Numbered from the stretch's first letter, positions 1 through 8,200 are shown. The stretch is DNA of 15,771 nt from Deltaproteobacteria bacterium UBA1386 (GCA_002305765.1 DBQU01000045.1:1-15771), one strand, 5' to 3'. The notes: generated by a model from the sequence alone, not told the origin. Numbers and translations: made by a program.

Positions 1-37
1 TAAGTATGTCCATACCACGTGCCGCCGAACGACGGGT

Positions 38-59
38 GACGGGACAGACAGGACCCGTC
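38..59. other. GC-rich hairpin upstream of the sensor kinase promoter
   Basis: GACGGG (38-43) pairs with CCCGTC (54-59) around a 10-nt loop. A second GACGGG at 31-36 could pair with the same right arm. A pyrimidine-rich stretch follows, but there is no real T-run, so this is at best a weak terminator of whatever lies to the left. No gene can be supported in positions 1-90. Confidence 0.3.
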
Positions 60-90
60 CCTTCTCTCCCCCCCGGGTTCTCCCCTTCCC

Positions 91-119
91 TTGCACCTTC
101 GTGATGCATGTGCGATAAT
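91..119 (+). promoter_or_regulatory. sigma70-type promoter of the hybrid histidine kinase
   Basis: TTGCAC (91-96) and GATAAT (114-119) are separated by exactly 17 nt, which predicts a transcription start near 126. The TTG at 91 could be read as a start codon of the downstream frame, but it is the -35 box. This favours the ATG at 157 as the translation start. Confidence 0.7.
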
Positions 120-156
120 TAGGCAGCAGTCGATCCCCCCGGTGAGGAACGCGATC

Positions 157-3100
157 ATGAGATCAGGACATCCATACCGGCTCTCTTCAAGATCATACCT
201 TTTGTTCATCCTTGCCTTCCTCTTCTTCCTCGACGGTTTCGCTTTGTGGCTCGCCATAACGGTGGACCACGACAGGACCCTCGAACAGGCCCACGCGGTC
301 CTCGAAAGAACGGCCGTCTCACTGCAGGAAAGAATGGAACGCGTCGTCTTCTCCACGGAGGCCATCCTGAGGAACCGTGCGTCGAGGATCCGCGAGCAAG
401 GCATGGGGCGCGCGGTCGCCTCCCGGAAGGAATGGGAGCATTTCCGAAGGGGAGCCCAATCGCTGCCCGGTCCGGGCCAACTGTGGCTCCTCGACCACCG
501 GGGAAACCTTGTGATGAGCTCGACCGAATACCCTTCTCGTCGGGCCAACTACCGGGAGAAAGAGTATTTCTCAGACCAGACGGACCGGGCGGTCGACCTT
601 TACATAGGACCCATTACGAAGGACGACATCGTGAAGAATTACTCTTTCACCATCACCAAGCGCATAGAAGGGAATGACGGCACGCTCCTTGGTGTTGTCG
701 TGGCAGGCATTGAGACGGGGATCTTTGCCGACTTCCTTCGCCGCATCAGCCCCGGAGAGGGAGGGACGGTCGCGGTCTTCCGAGGCGACGGGGCCCTGGT
801 CCTCAGGCAACCGATGGAGGAAGAGTACATCGGCAAGGGCTTCAGCCATCTGGCCCTTTTCGAGCAGGATTTCGAAGCGAGCCCCTGGGGCAGTTTCAGG
901 ACCGATAAGGCCATCGACGGGGTCGGTCGCATCATTGGGTACAGCAAGATCGTGGGCCTGCCTCTCATCGCGGCCACGACCCTTCCCATCGATTCCGTCC
1001 TGGCCGGGTGGCGTGAGCGCGTCGGGATATATTCCATCGTGGCGATCATAGCCTTCATGGCCCTTGTCGCCCTCTCCCTCGTGATACGCAGGACCACATC
1101 GCGGGAGGAGAAGGAAAGGACGCGCCAGCTTGCCGAGATCAATGCGTCCCTTCAGGCCCAGATCGCCGAGCGGATCCGGGCACAGGCGGCCCTCAAGGAA
1201 AGCGAGAAGCGTTGGGCCACAACGCTCGCCAGCATCGGGGACGGCATCATCGCAACCGACGTGGCGGGCAGGATAACTTTCATGAACGCCGTCGCCGAGG
1301 CGCTGACCGCCTGGAGGAGCATGGACGCCCCGGGCAAACCCGTGGGCGATGTTTTCACGGTGATCGATGAAGACACCCGGCAGGCCATTCGTGATCCCGT
1401 CGCCAGGGTCCTCGAGGCCGGTGCGACGGTGGGTCTCTCGGGGCACACCATACTCATCCGGAGAGACGGCAGGGAGCTGCCCATCGACGACAGCGGGTCC
1501 CCCATACTCGACTCCGAGGGCAACATGACGGGTGTCGTGCTCGTCTTCCGGGACATAACGGACCGCCGGGCCGCGCAGAAGGAGATCACCGACTCGAGAC
1601 GCGACCTCAGCAGGGCACAGGCCGTGGCCCACATCGGAAGCTGGCGCCTTCGAGTCCGGGAGCGTGAACTGACGTGGTCCGACGAGACATATCACATCTT
1701 CGGGGTCATACCGGGGACCCCCGTTACATACGAGATGTTCCTGGCCATGGTGCATCCCGACGACCGGGAAACGCTTATCGAAAGCTGGGAAGGGGCGCTC
1801 GCGGGGGCATACTATGACGTCACTCACCGCATCGTCGTCGGGGGCCACATCAAGTGGGTGCGCGCGGTGGCGGAACTGGAGTTCGACGAGGAAGGAACGC
1901 TGCTCGCAGGGTTCGGAACGGTCCAGGACGTGACGGAGCAGAAACGGATGGAGCAGGCCCTGCAAGTGGCCCACGACGAGCTGGAGCTTCGCGTCGAGGA
2001 GAGGACCGCTGAGATAAGACGACAGGCGGAACTCCTCGACCTCGCAAACGATGCCATCATCGTTACCGACACACGGGGAAGAATGGCCTTCTGGAACACG
2101 GGGGCGGTCCACACATACGGCTTCACCCGCAAGGACATGGCCGGTATTATGAACCACCACACGGTCCTCCGCACCAGGTTCCCCATTCCCGTCGAAAACA
2201 TACTTGCCATCGTCGAAAGCAGCGGCCGGTGGGAAGGCGAACTGACCCAGACAACAAAGGAGGGACGGCGGATAGTTGTCTTAAGCCGCTGGGCGATGCG
2301 CCGCGGACACTCCGGCAGACCCCCCGAGATCATGGAGATCAACACCGACATCACCACCCGCAGGCAGGCCGAAGAGGCCCTTCGCCTGGCAAGCGTCTAC
2401 AACAGGAGCCTCATCGAGGCCAGTCTCGACCCCCTCGTCACCATCGACCTCGAGGGGAAGGTCAGCGACGTCAATTCGGCGACGGAGCTGATAACGGGGT
2501 ATTCCAGGGCGGACCTCATCGGGACGGACCATGCGGATTGCTTCACGCAGCCGGAAAGGGCACGCGCGGGCTATCGGCTTGTCCTGGAAAAAGGTCTCGT
2601 GCGGGACTACCCGCTGGAGATACGGCACAGGTCCGGCCGCAGCACGTCGGTGCTGTATAATTCATCCCTGTACCGGGATGAGACGGGAAAGATCATCGGC
2701 GTCGTGGCAACGGCACGGGACATCACGGAAAAGAACAGGATCGAAAGGCACCTGAGGGAAACGCACAAGATGGAGGCCATCGGCACCCTCGCCGGGGGCA
2801 TTGCCCACGATTTCAACAACATCATCGCCGGCATAATGGGCTTCGCCGAAATGGTCCTCGACGACATCCCCGAGGATACTCCGGCGCACCGGAGGCTGGG
2901 CTATGTCCTGAAAGGGGCGCATCGGGGCCGTGACCTCGTCAAACAGATCCTCGCCTTCAGCCGCAGGAGCGAGCAGGAGAAGAAGGTCATTTCGCTGGAC
3001 CAGATCATCGACGAGGTCGTCACACTCGTGAGGGCAACCCTTCCCGCTACCATAGAGATCAGGAGAAGCAACACCGCAAGATCCGACCTCGTGTCCGCCG

Positions 3101-3891
3101 ATCCCTCGCAGATACACCAGGTGGTGGTAAATCTCTGCTCCAATGCCGCCCATGCGATGAGCGAAAAGGGTGGGGCCATCGAGATATCCCTTTCGGAAGA
3201 GATCGTTTCGTCCGCGGAAGGGTCGCCCCATCACGACCTTTCGCCGGGCTCATACGTGAGGCTCACGGTGAGCGACAACGGACGCGGCATGGAGCCGGCC
3301 ACGCTGGAACGGATATTCGAGCCCTTCTTCACCACCAAGCCCCCCGGGGAGGGGACGGGACTGGGTCTCGCCGTCGTCCATGGGATCGTGAGGGACCACG
3401 ACGGTGTGATCACGGCATCAAGCAGGCCTGGAGGAGGCTCGTCCTTCAGCATCTTTATCCCCCAGATCAGGACGGGTGAGGCCGATGAGATTGAGAGGAT
3501 CGAGGCGGCCCTGGAAGGACCGGAGTCGATCCTTGTTGTCGATGACGAGGAATTCATCGTCGAGATGAGCACGCAGAGGCTTCAGCGCTTCGGCTACCGG
3601 GCCACGGGCGCCACGAGCAGCGCCGAGGCGATAGAACTCTTTCGCGCCGACCCGGGCGGTTTCGACCTCGCCGTCATCGACCACATCATGCCCGACATGA
3701 CCGGGTTGGAGCTGGCAAAGGCGCTGCTCGCCATAGACCCGGGCATCCGCATCATCCTGTGCTCCGGGCTCAACGAACCCATCCCGATGGAGAGGATGAG
3801 GCAGGCGGGCATCAGGGACTTCTTCACGAAGCCGGCAGACAGGAACGAGTTCATCCGGATAGTGCGGAACGTTCTCGACAGCCCCCCGTAG
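157..3891 (+). CDS. Hybrid sensor histidine kinase: Cache sensor, four PAS domains, receiver
   Basis: This is a membrane-bound sensor kinase of 1244 aa. A first membrane helix (about residues 13-36) and a second (about 289-311) flank an extracytoplasmic Cache/PDC-like sensor domain. Four PAS domains follow at roughly 345-475, 485-597, 620-738 and 743-860, with short coiled-coil linkers. The HisKA box carries GGIAHDFNN, phospho-acceptor His884. The ATPase shows an N-box (NLCSNAAHAM), DNGRGM and GTGLGLAVVHG. A receiver domain (about 1124-1240) has VVDDEE, acceptor Asp1175 in VIDHIMPDMTG and Lys1225 in FTKP. The family autophosphorylates on His and passes phosphate to its own receiver. The ATG at 157 is chosen because GTGAGG lies 9-10 nt upstream and because the promoter overlaps the longer TTG start. 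No separate response regulator or DNA-binding gene is adjacent, so the output is unknown. The ligand cannot be read from the sequence. Confidence 0.95.
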   Translation: MRSGHPYRLSSRSYLLFILAFLFFLDGFALWLAITVDHDRTLEQAHAVLERTAVSLQERMERVVFSTEAILRNRASRIREQGMGRAVASRKEWEHFRRGAQSLPGPGQLWLLDHRGNLVMSSTEYPSRRANYREKEYFSDQTDRAVDLYIGPITKDDIVKNYSFTITKRIEGNDGTLLGVVVAGIETGIFADFLRRISPGEGGTVAVFRGDGALVLRQPMEEEYIGKGFSHLALFEQDFEASPWGSFRTDKAIDGVGRIIGYSKIVGLPLIAATTLPIDSVLAGWRERVGIYSIVAIIAFMALVALSLVIRRTTSREEKERTRQLAEINASLQAQIAERIRAQAALKESEKRWATTLASIGDGIIATDVAGRITFMNAVAEALTAWRSMDAPGKPVGDVFTVIDEDTRQAIRDPVARVLEAGATVGLSGHTILIRRDGRELPIDDSGSPILDSEGNMTGVVLVFRDITDRRAAQKEITDSRRDLSRAQAVAHIGSWRLRVRERELTWSDETYHIFGVIPGTPVTYEMFLAMVHPDDRETLIESWEGALAGAYYDVTHRIVVGGHIKWVRAVAELEFDEEGTLLAGFGTVQDVTEQKRMEQALQVAHDELELRVEERTAEIRRQAELLDLANDAIIVTDTRGRMAFWNTGAVHTYGFTRKDMAGIMNHHTVLRTRFPIPVENILAIVESSGRWEGELTQTTKEGRRIVVLSRWAMRRGHSGRPPEIMEINTDITTRRQAEEALRLASVYNRSLIEASLDPLVTIDLEGKVSDVNSATELITGYSRADLIGTDHADCFTQPERARAGYRLVLEKGLVRDYPLEIRHRSGRSTSVLYNSSLYRDETGKIIGVVATARDITEKNRIERHLRETHKMEAIGTLAGGIAHDFNNIIAGIMGFAEMVLDDIPEDTPAHRRLGYVLKGAHRGRDLVKQILAFSRRSEQEKKVISLDQIIDEVVTLVRATLPATIEIRRSNTARSDLVSADPSQIHQVVVNLCSNAAHAMSEKGGAIEISLSEEIVSSAEGSPHHDLSPGSYVRLTVSDNGRGMEPATLERIFEPFFTTKPPGEGTGLGLAVVHGIVRDHDGVITASSRPGGGSSFSIFIPQIRTGEADEIERIEAALEGPESILVVDDEEFIVEMSTQRLQRFGYRATGATSSAEAIELFRADPGGFDLAVIDHIMPDMTGLELAKALLAIDPGIRIILCSGLNEPIPMERMRQAGIRDFFTKPADRNEFIRIVRNVLDSPP

Positions 3892-3980
3892 CAAACCTCC
3901 CCGGATGTCCCTGCTCCCTTCCCGGGAATGCGGATCGTATACCGCAAAACCACAAAACGACAGATATCGGCGAATTTGTT

Positions 3981-4009
3981 TTTTAACGAGGGCTGGATTG
4001 TGGTAGTAT
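3981..4009 (+). promoter_or_regulatory. Possible promoter of the periplasmic binding protein gene
   Basis: A TAGTAT -10-like box (4004-4009) lies 17 nt after TTTTAA (3981-3986), which is a poor -35 match. It sits in the AT-richest part of the 164-bp gap between the kinase and the binding protein. The gap also holds a TTCCCGGGAA palindrome (3919-3928) and a TGCGG/CCGCA hairpin (3929-3946), but no clear terminator. Confidence 0.3.
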
Positions 4010-4055
4010 TTCTTCACTTTCGGTAAGGCGCATTCTTCTGGGAAAGGGGTACTGC

Positions 4056-4853
4056 ATGAAACGCTATCTTATCTTTGTTGCCGCGGCAATGTGCCTTATA
4101 TTCTCCGGCACTGCCCCGGCGTCGGAAACACTCGTAGCCTCAGGGCATCCCGAGTATGCACCCATAATGTGGAAAGAGGGCAACAACATAGTGGGCGCCG
4201 GGCCCGAACTCGTGAAGCTTCTCTTCAAAGACCTCAACGTCACGGTGAAAACACCCTACAGCGGGGACTGGAGCAAGGTCCAGCAGGAAGCGAAGGAAGG
4301 CAGGGTGGACCTCATCGTGGGGCTGTACCTGACGGAGGACAGAAAGGCCTTCTTTCAGTATTCCAATCCCTACGCCAAGGATCCCGTGGTGGCGTTCGTG
4401 GCCAAGGGCAAAGGGTTTCCCTATTCGAAATGGGACGACCTCATCGGGAAGAAGGGTACCACGACCGTCGGCGACAGCTTCGGTCAGGTCTTCGACAGGT
4501 TCCTTGCCGAGAAACTCTCCGTCACCCGCTCGGCGACGGTGGAAGAAAGCTTTTCAAAACTCCTGAAGGGCCGTGCCGACTATTTCATCTACGCCATGTA
4601 TTCCGGCCTTTTCGAGGCGGACAAGATGGGAATAACGAACAAAGTGGAGCTCCTTTCGAAGGAGATCTGCGTGGAGAACTGGTACATAGGGATCTCCAAA
4701 AAGTCCCCCTATGTGACGTACCTTCCCCAGATCAACAAGAAGCTCGACGAGCTAATCAACAACGGAACGGTGGACAGGCTGATCGAGAAATACGGCAGCC
4801 AGTATAGGAAATCGATCGCTAAGAAGAAGGGGAGCCCTGCGAAGGCCAAGTAG
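4056..4853 (+). CDS. Periplasmic substrate-binding protein, amino-acid ABC type (SBP_bac_3)
   Basis: This 265-aa protein has a Sec signal peptide (MKRYLIFVAAAMCLIFSG, likely cleaved near PAS-E at 23-24). The mature region has the length and order of family-3 solute-binding proteins: an N-lobe start (EYAPIMW), the LTEDR segment with Arg96 that normally grips a ligand carboxylate, then YSNPY, and a C-lobe ending in NNGTVDRLIEKYG. GGAAAGGGG lies 6 nt before the ATG. In classical amino-acid binders such as HisJ an Asp contacts the alpha-amino group. The aligned position here, eight residues after the Gly of GRAD, is Ala180, so the ligand may not be a standard amino acid. No permease or ATPase gene is adjacent. 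It may feed a remote transporter or act as a sensor accessory; its position after a hybrid kinase makes the latter worth considering but does not prove it. Confidence 0.88.
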   Translation: MKRYLIFVAAAMCLIFSGTAPASETLVASGHPEYAPIMWKEGNNIVGAGPELVKLLFKDLNVTVKTPYSGDWSKVQQEAKEGRVDLIVGLYLTEDRKAFFQYSNPYAKDPVVAFVAKGKGFPYSKWDDLIGKKGTTTVGDSFGQVFDRFLAEKLSVTRSATVEESFSKLLKGRADYFIYAMYSGLFEADKMGITNKVELLSKEICVENWYIGISKKSPYVTYLPQINKKLDELINNGTVDRLIEKYGSQYRKSIAKKKGSPAKAK

Positions 4854-4880
4854 CAGGGTAGTGGGGGTAGGAACTCACAA

Positions 4881-4946
4881 TCCAGGAATGCGCCGCGCGG
4901 CTGGTCCATCGTGCATTCCCTTTGGCAACGCGGCGCATTCCCTGGA
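4881..4946. repeat. 17-bp inverted repeat in a convergent intergenic gap
   Basis: The left arm (4881-4897, starting TCCAGGAATGCG) is the exact reverse complement of the right arm (4929-4946), except for one extra C in the right arm. The loop is 31 nt. Part of the right arm, GCATTCCC, also occurs directly repeated inside the loop at 4913-4920. It lies between the convergent binding-protein and omptin genes and could form a bidirectional terminator, although neither side has a U-tract. It could also be a dispersed repeat element. Confidence 0.6.
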
Positions 4947-4970
4947 CAAACGTCATGAAGAGATCTCCGA

Positions 4971-5984
4971 TCAAAAGCGGTATTCCAGTGTGAGCGACAG
5001 GCTCAACTGATCCGACCACACCTTGACCCCGTTTGAAAAACTCATGTCGATGCCGAAGGTCCGGTTCAGCAGGCGATGGTTGCCCGTGGTGGACACCGTC
5101 AGGTAGTCGCCGTCGAGGCCCACTGAAAAACCCTCACCCAGTTCCTTTTTCAACCCCATCGAGCAATGCCAGGCCTCGCCGTAGGTATCCTCGTACGTGA
5201 ACCGCCTGCCCGGCCTGAACAGGTGATTGTCCTCGTTCATGCCTTCCACGTAGGCCCAGTCGGCTTGCAGATTGAGACTCAGGGAAGGTATGCCCGTCGG
5301 CCGCGAAAGGTCGATGACGGAGCGCAGACCGACGAAATAGTGCCAGTACGTCTGCTTGAAACGGATGCCTTCTCCAGGGAGGAGGGTGTTTCCCGACGCT
5401 CCGGTCAGATCGTACTGTATACCGTCGTGGCTGACAAGATTGAACCTCTGATACCGTATCCCCACGAGAGGCCTTATCTTCAGCCAGCCGGGCAGGCCGA
5501 GCCAGTCGGAGACCTCTAGGTCCGCGTCGAAACGCACCATGTAGCTGGGAGCGACACGCATCTGCGATGTGCTGTAGGTGGTCTTTTCGTCGGGACGGGC
5601 ATCGTCGTCCCAGTCGGAGTCTTCGAACTCGCCATGGGCGTTCTGCTTCACGCTGGTGAGGGCCTCCAGCCCGAGTGAAAAGCGGGGGAAGCTCAATCTC
5701 ATGTCGAGCCCAGCCCACCAGGTATCGAGGGGAAATTCCAGCCGGCTGAGCGGTTCCTGGCAGGGGGGAAAGGGATTGCCGAACTCGTAGGAGGTATGGC
5801 TCTTGAAAAGATACCTGATCTTCCCCCCAACGGAGAATGACGGCGTCAGGGGAGCGGAAACATCCTCTTCGAAAGCCCCAGCCGACGACCCGACCGCGAT
5901 AGAGGAGAACAGGAGAACAAACACTATCAGCGGAACGGAGCATCGGGCGAGGAACGAACGGCTTGTCGTAACGGTGAATGCCAT
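4971..5984 (-). CDS. Omptin-family outer-membrane protease
   Basis: This 337-aa protein has an N-terminal signal peptide (hydrophobic core about 16-35) and ends in LEYRF, the terminal Phe typical of outer-membrane barrels folded by BamA. By recall of OmpT, several segments line up: LSRLEF (OmpT LSQLDW), EDSDWDDD (VDQDWMD), EGMNEDNHLFRPGRRFTY (ESSDNDEHYDPGKRITY) and a closing short beta-strand. The four OmpT catalytic positions, Asp83, Asp85, Asp210 and His212, correspond to Asp122, Asp124, Asp252 and His254 here. Omptins cleave polypeptides at the cell surface, commonly between basic residues, and need rough LPS for activity. The length, about 300 residues after the signal, fits the family. 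No other in-frame ATG exists near the start, and its Shine-Dalgarno sequence is poor. A non-proteolytic barrel remains possible, but conservation of both catalytic pairs argues against it. Confidence 0.8.
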   Translation of the reverse strand: MAFTVTTSRSFLARCSVPLIVFVLLFSSIAVGSSAGAFEEDVSAPLTPSFSVGGKIRYLFKSHTSYEFGNPFPPCQEPLSRLEFPLDTWWAGLDMRLSFPRFSLGLEALTSVKQNAHGEFEDSDWDDDARPDEKTTYSTSQMRVAPSYMVRFDADLEVSDWLGLPGWLKIRPLVGIRYQRFNLVSHDGIQYDLTGASGNTLLPGEGIRFKQTYWHYFVGLRSVIDLSRPTGIPSLSLNLQADWAYVEGMNEDNHLFRPGRRFTYEDTYGEAWHCSMGLKKELGEGFSVGLDGDYLTVSTTGNHRLLNRTFGIDMSFSNGVKVWSDQLSLSLTLEYRF

Positions 5985-6014
5985 GTCGTTGAACGCTCAT
6001 GTTACCACATCATC

Positions 6015-6077
6015 CCCGGCGATTGTCGTCTTTATTTGCCGGGAGACAATGAAAAATGTTTCTCCATAAAGGCAAAT
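6015..6077. other. Two mutually exclusive hairpins between omptin and traX-like genes
   Basis: CCCGGC (6015-6020) can pair with GCCGGG (6038-6043). Alternatively, ATTTGCC (6034-6040) can pair with GGCAAAT (6071-6077), with an inner GGAGA/TCTCC stem (6042-6046 and 6061-6065). The two structures share bases 6038-6043. The rest of the 273-bp divergent gap (5985-6257) holds a small CGGAGG/CTTCCG hairpin near 6200. I recognise no riboswitch consensus and no convincing promoter in it. Confidence 0.35.
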
Positions 6078-6257
6078 GTGCTACAAGGGGAAGGACGGGT
6101 TCCGGCAGATGGCGGTACGAAGGTCCCATGCGGGCGGGTCAACGGGATGAGATGCTGCCGGGCGGAGAGCGAGGACCAACGGCCCTGTCTTAAGTCCGGA
6201 GGCAAGCTTCCGAAATATCTTTGTGGCATTTGCTTCACGATCAAGGAGATACAGGAT

Positions 6258-6956
6258 ATGACCTCAGCTACACTGAAGCTTCTGGCATGCGCCCTCATGG
6301 TGGTCGACCACCTCGGGTCCATCTTCTTCCCCCACGAACCGGTGATGCGGGCCATCGGCAGACTGGCCTATCCCATGTTCGCCTATCTCATCGCCGAGGG
6401 CTATAGCCACTCGAAGGACAAGACCTCCTATCTCGGCCGCCTCTTTCTCTTCTCCCTTGTCTCCCAGCCCTTCTACATGTTCGCCTTCCGCTATCCCGTT
6501 GTGCATTTCAACGTCTTCTTCACCCTTGCCGCGGGGCTTTACGCGATATATGCCTACGAGAAGAAGAAGAGCCTCGTGCCCGTTCTTCTCGCCGGCATAT
6601 CCCTGGAGTTCGTGAAGGCCTCCTACGGCCTGCCGGGGGCCCTCATGATCTTCGTCATGCATTACTTCATGGGGAATTACAGGAAGATGTTCCTCTGGGT
6701 CCTCATCACCGCCGCGCTCTGCACCCTGAGGGGCATAGCCTGGCGATACTTTGACGACCCCCATTTCATGCCCACCCTCGCCTGGATCCTGCCCCATGCC
6801 CGTGTCTCGCTCATGGAGCCCCTGGCCGCGCTCGCAGTCCCCATAATCGCCCTGTACAACGGAAAACTGGGGCCAAAGATGAAATTCTTCTTCTACGCCT
6901 TCTACCCCGGCCACCTGGCCATACTCGGCGCTATACGGTGGCTGCTGGCCAGATGA
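6258..6956 (+). CDS. TraX-family integral membrane protein
   Basis: This 232-aa protein is almost entirely hydrophobic, with about seven to eight membrane helices. It shows the TraX (PF05857) signature spread along its length: KLLACALMVVDHLG at the N-terminus, RAIGRLAYPMFAYLIAEGY at about 31-49, a YLGRLFLFSLVSQPF segment, NVFFTLAAGL, and YPGHLAILGAIRWLL at the C-terminus. The founding member, F-plasmid TraX, acetylates the pilin N-terminus. No conjugation or pilin gene is near, so this is one of the chromosomal stand-alone homologues and its acceptor is unknown. The ATG at 6258 is preceded by a strong AAGGAG (6243-6248) 9 nt away. The frame is open further upstream to 6036, but that extension is Cys/Arg-rich, non-hydrophobic and unlike the family. 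The gene converges with its right neighbour across only 25 bp. Confidence 0.85.
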   Translation: MTSATLKLLACALMVVDHLGSIFFPHEPVMRAIGRLAYPMFAYLIAEGYSHSKDKTSYLGRLFLFSLVSQPFYMFAFRYPVVHFNVFFTLAAGLYAIYAYEKKKSLVPVLLAGISLEFVKASYGLPGALMIFVMHYFMGNYRKMFLWVLITAALCTLRGIAWRYFDDPHFMPTLAWILPHARVSLMEPLAALAVPIIALYNGKLGPKMKFFFYAFYPGHLAILGAIRWLLAR

Positions 6957-6981
6957 CCCGGCTTGAGCCGCTTGAACCGTG

Positions 6982-8151
6982 CTAAAGAGTTAGGAAGCCG
7001 TCCGGGGCGAGGCTTGTTGCGAGCATGACCATGTTTATGTCGCGGTGTTCCTTCCACACGTCGGTCTTCTGATTGACCGCGTCGAGCCAGAAGGTCTCGA
7101 TCTTCCCGCCCAGGGGCAGGTACTTCCAGAGGGTCTTCATGAGGATGCCGATGTCACGGTCCTCGGCGAAGGCCTCCCGGTTCTGTTCGATGAGCACCTC
7201 CAATCTTTCCAGGGCGTGGAACCCGATCGACAACCCCAGTTCCCGAAAGGCAAGACGGAACCGGGCGGGTGCGTGGAGGAAGTTCTCCCTGTCGGGGTAC
7301 TTGAGGCCCGGGAGGGAGGCGTCGAGGATCACCCGGAGCGTGTCGGACCCCTCGATATCGCCCTTCGCAAAGAGCTGCGCCACCCGGAAGGCGTCGACGA
7401 GCAGGCCCCCGAGGCCGAGAAGGTCGTCCGTCTGCCATTCCCTTCCCTCACAGATACAGGCAAGGTCGTCGATCTCGGCCGCGAGGCCGAGGTGTTCCGG
7501 CCTGTCGGGGTCCTCCATAGCCTCGAGCTGGATAAAGGTGATCAGACCGTCGAGCGGATCGTGGTGCCCCATGGAGGAGACAAGGGGATAGGAAAGATCG
7601 GTGCTCATCTTCCAGAACATCCGCCTCGTCCGCGTTCCGGGAACGGTGTAGACAAACCCGCGGTGCGCGGCTTTCGCGAGTTCCATCGCCCACCGGTTGT
7701 ATGTGAAGTCGCCCGTCGAGCGGGAGACCAGGTTGAGCGCATGCATCCACTTCGTGAGGTAGTGAAAGTACTGCCCATCCCTGTCCCATTCCCCGTTCTC
7801 ATCGAGGGGCTCGTCGGGGCCGCGCTCGCCGAGTTTCTTGCCGATCCTCAGGCCTCTCGCCGTCGGATGGTCCTCTCCGCCATCCTCGTCCAGCCCGCTG
7901 ATCCAACCCTGTCTCGCGTCGCCCTTGCGGTGCCTGCCGAGTGTATGATGCACATCGTCCACCAGCCGCAGCGCAAGGTCCCTGTATGCGACGTCCCCGG
8001 TCTCCCGATAGAGTCCGAGAAAGTTGCAGACCCCGTACGCATCCGTCCACAGGTACCGCCTGGGAGAAACTCCTCCGGGAACAAGCCCCGTAAGCTCGGC
8101 AAACAACTCCATGATCTCTGACGCGACGGCTATTCTCTGCTCCCTTTCCAT
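6982..8151 (-). CDS. Conserved unknown protein, six-hairpin (alpha/alpha) toroid-like
   Basis: This 389-aa soluble protein has no signal peptide or membrane helix. It is rich in Trp, His, Asp and Tyr within repeated amphipathic helices. Clusters include LWTDAYGVCNFLGLYRETGD (about 34-53), WDRDGQYFHYLTKWMHALNL (about 121-140) and MSTDLSYPLVSSMGHHDPLDG (about 185-205). The helix-pair pattern and conserved acidic/aromatic clusters resemble six-hairpin glycosidase-like or epimerase-like toroids, so a carbohydrate-related activity is a reasonable guess. I cannot assign a family or substrate. The start is supported by GGAAGG just upstream of the ATG and by a near-consensus promoter about 50 bp further up. 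It is divergent from the LURP-one-like gene and convergent with the TraX-like gene. Confidence 0.85.
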   Translation of the reverse strand: MEREQRIAVASEIMELFAELTGLVPGGVSPRRYLWTDAYGVCNFLGLYRETGDVAYRDLALRLVDDVHHTLGRHRKGDARQGWISGLDEDGGEDHPTARGLRIGKKLGERGPDEPLDENGEWDRDGQYFHYLTKWMHALNLVSRSTGDFTYNRWAMELAKAAHRGFVYTVPGTRTRRMFWKMSTDLSYPLVSSMGHHDPLDGLITFIQLEAMEDPDRPEHLGLAAEIDDLACICEGREWQTDDLLGLGGLLVDAFRVAQLFAKGDIEGSDTLRVILDASLPGLKYPDRENFLHAPARFRLAFRELGLSIGFHALERLEVLIEQNREAFAEDRDIGILMKTLWKYLPLGGKIETFWLDAVNQKTDVWKEHRDINMVMLATSLAPDGFLTL

Positions 8152-8200
8152 GATCCCTTCCTTTGTGTACTGTGAACATCACCCCTGCAACAATTAACCA

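Noticed and set aside
91..156. N-terminal extension of the hybrid kinase from a TTG codon
   Set aside because: The TTG is part of a -35 box and the predicted transcription start (about 126) is downstream of it, so the extension would not be transcribed.
571..2160. Long minus-strand open frame of 529 codons
   Set aside because: It lies entirely inside the hybrid histidine kinase gene, which has clear domain motifs. The minus-strand translation has no recognisable motif and is an effect of high-GC codon use.
6036..6257. 74-codon upstream extension of the TraX-like protein
   Set aside because: It is Cys- and charge-rich, unlike the hydrophobic family N-terminus, and a strong AAGGAG precedes the internal ATG at 6258.
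6078..6257. Possible riboswitch upstream of the TraX-like gene
   Set aside because: I compared it by eye with cobalamin, c-di-GMP, TPP, SAM and molybdenum-cofactor consensus cores and found no match beyond scattered GC-rich stems.
7045..8121. Plus-strand open frame of 358 codons
   Set aside because: It is a shadow of the toroid-like minus-strand gene. It lacks a convincing ribosome-binding site, whereas the minus gene has both a promoter and a Shine-Dalgarno.
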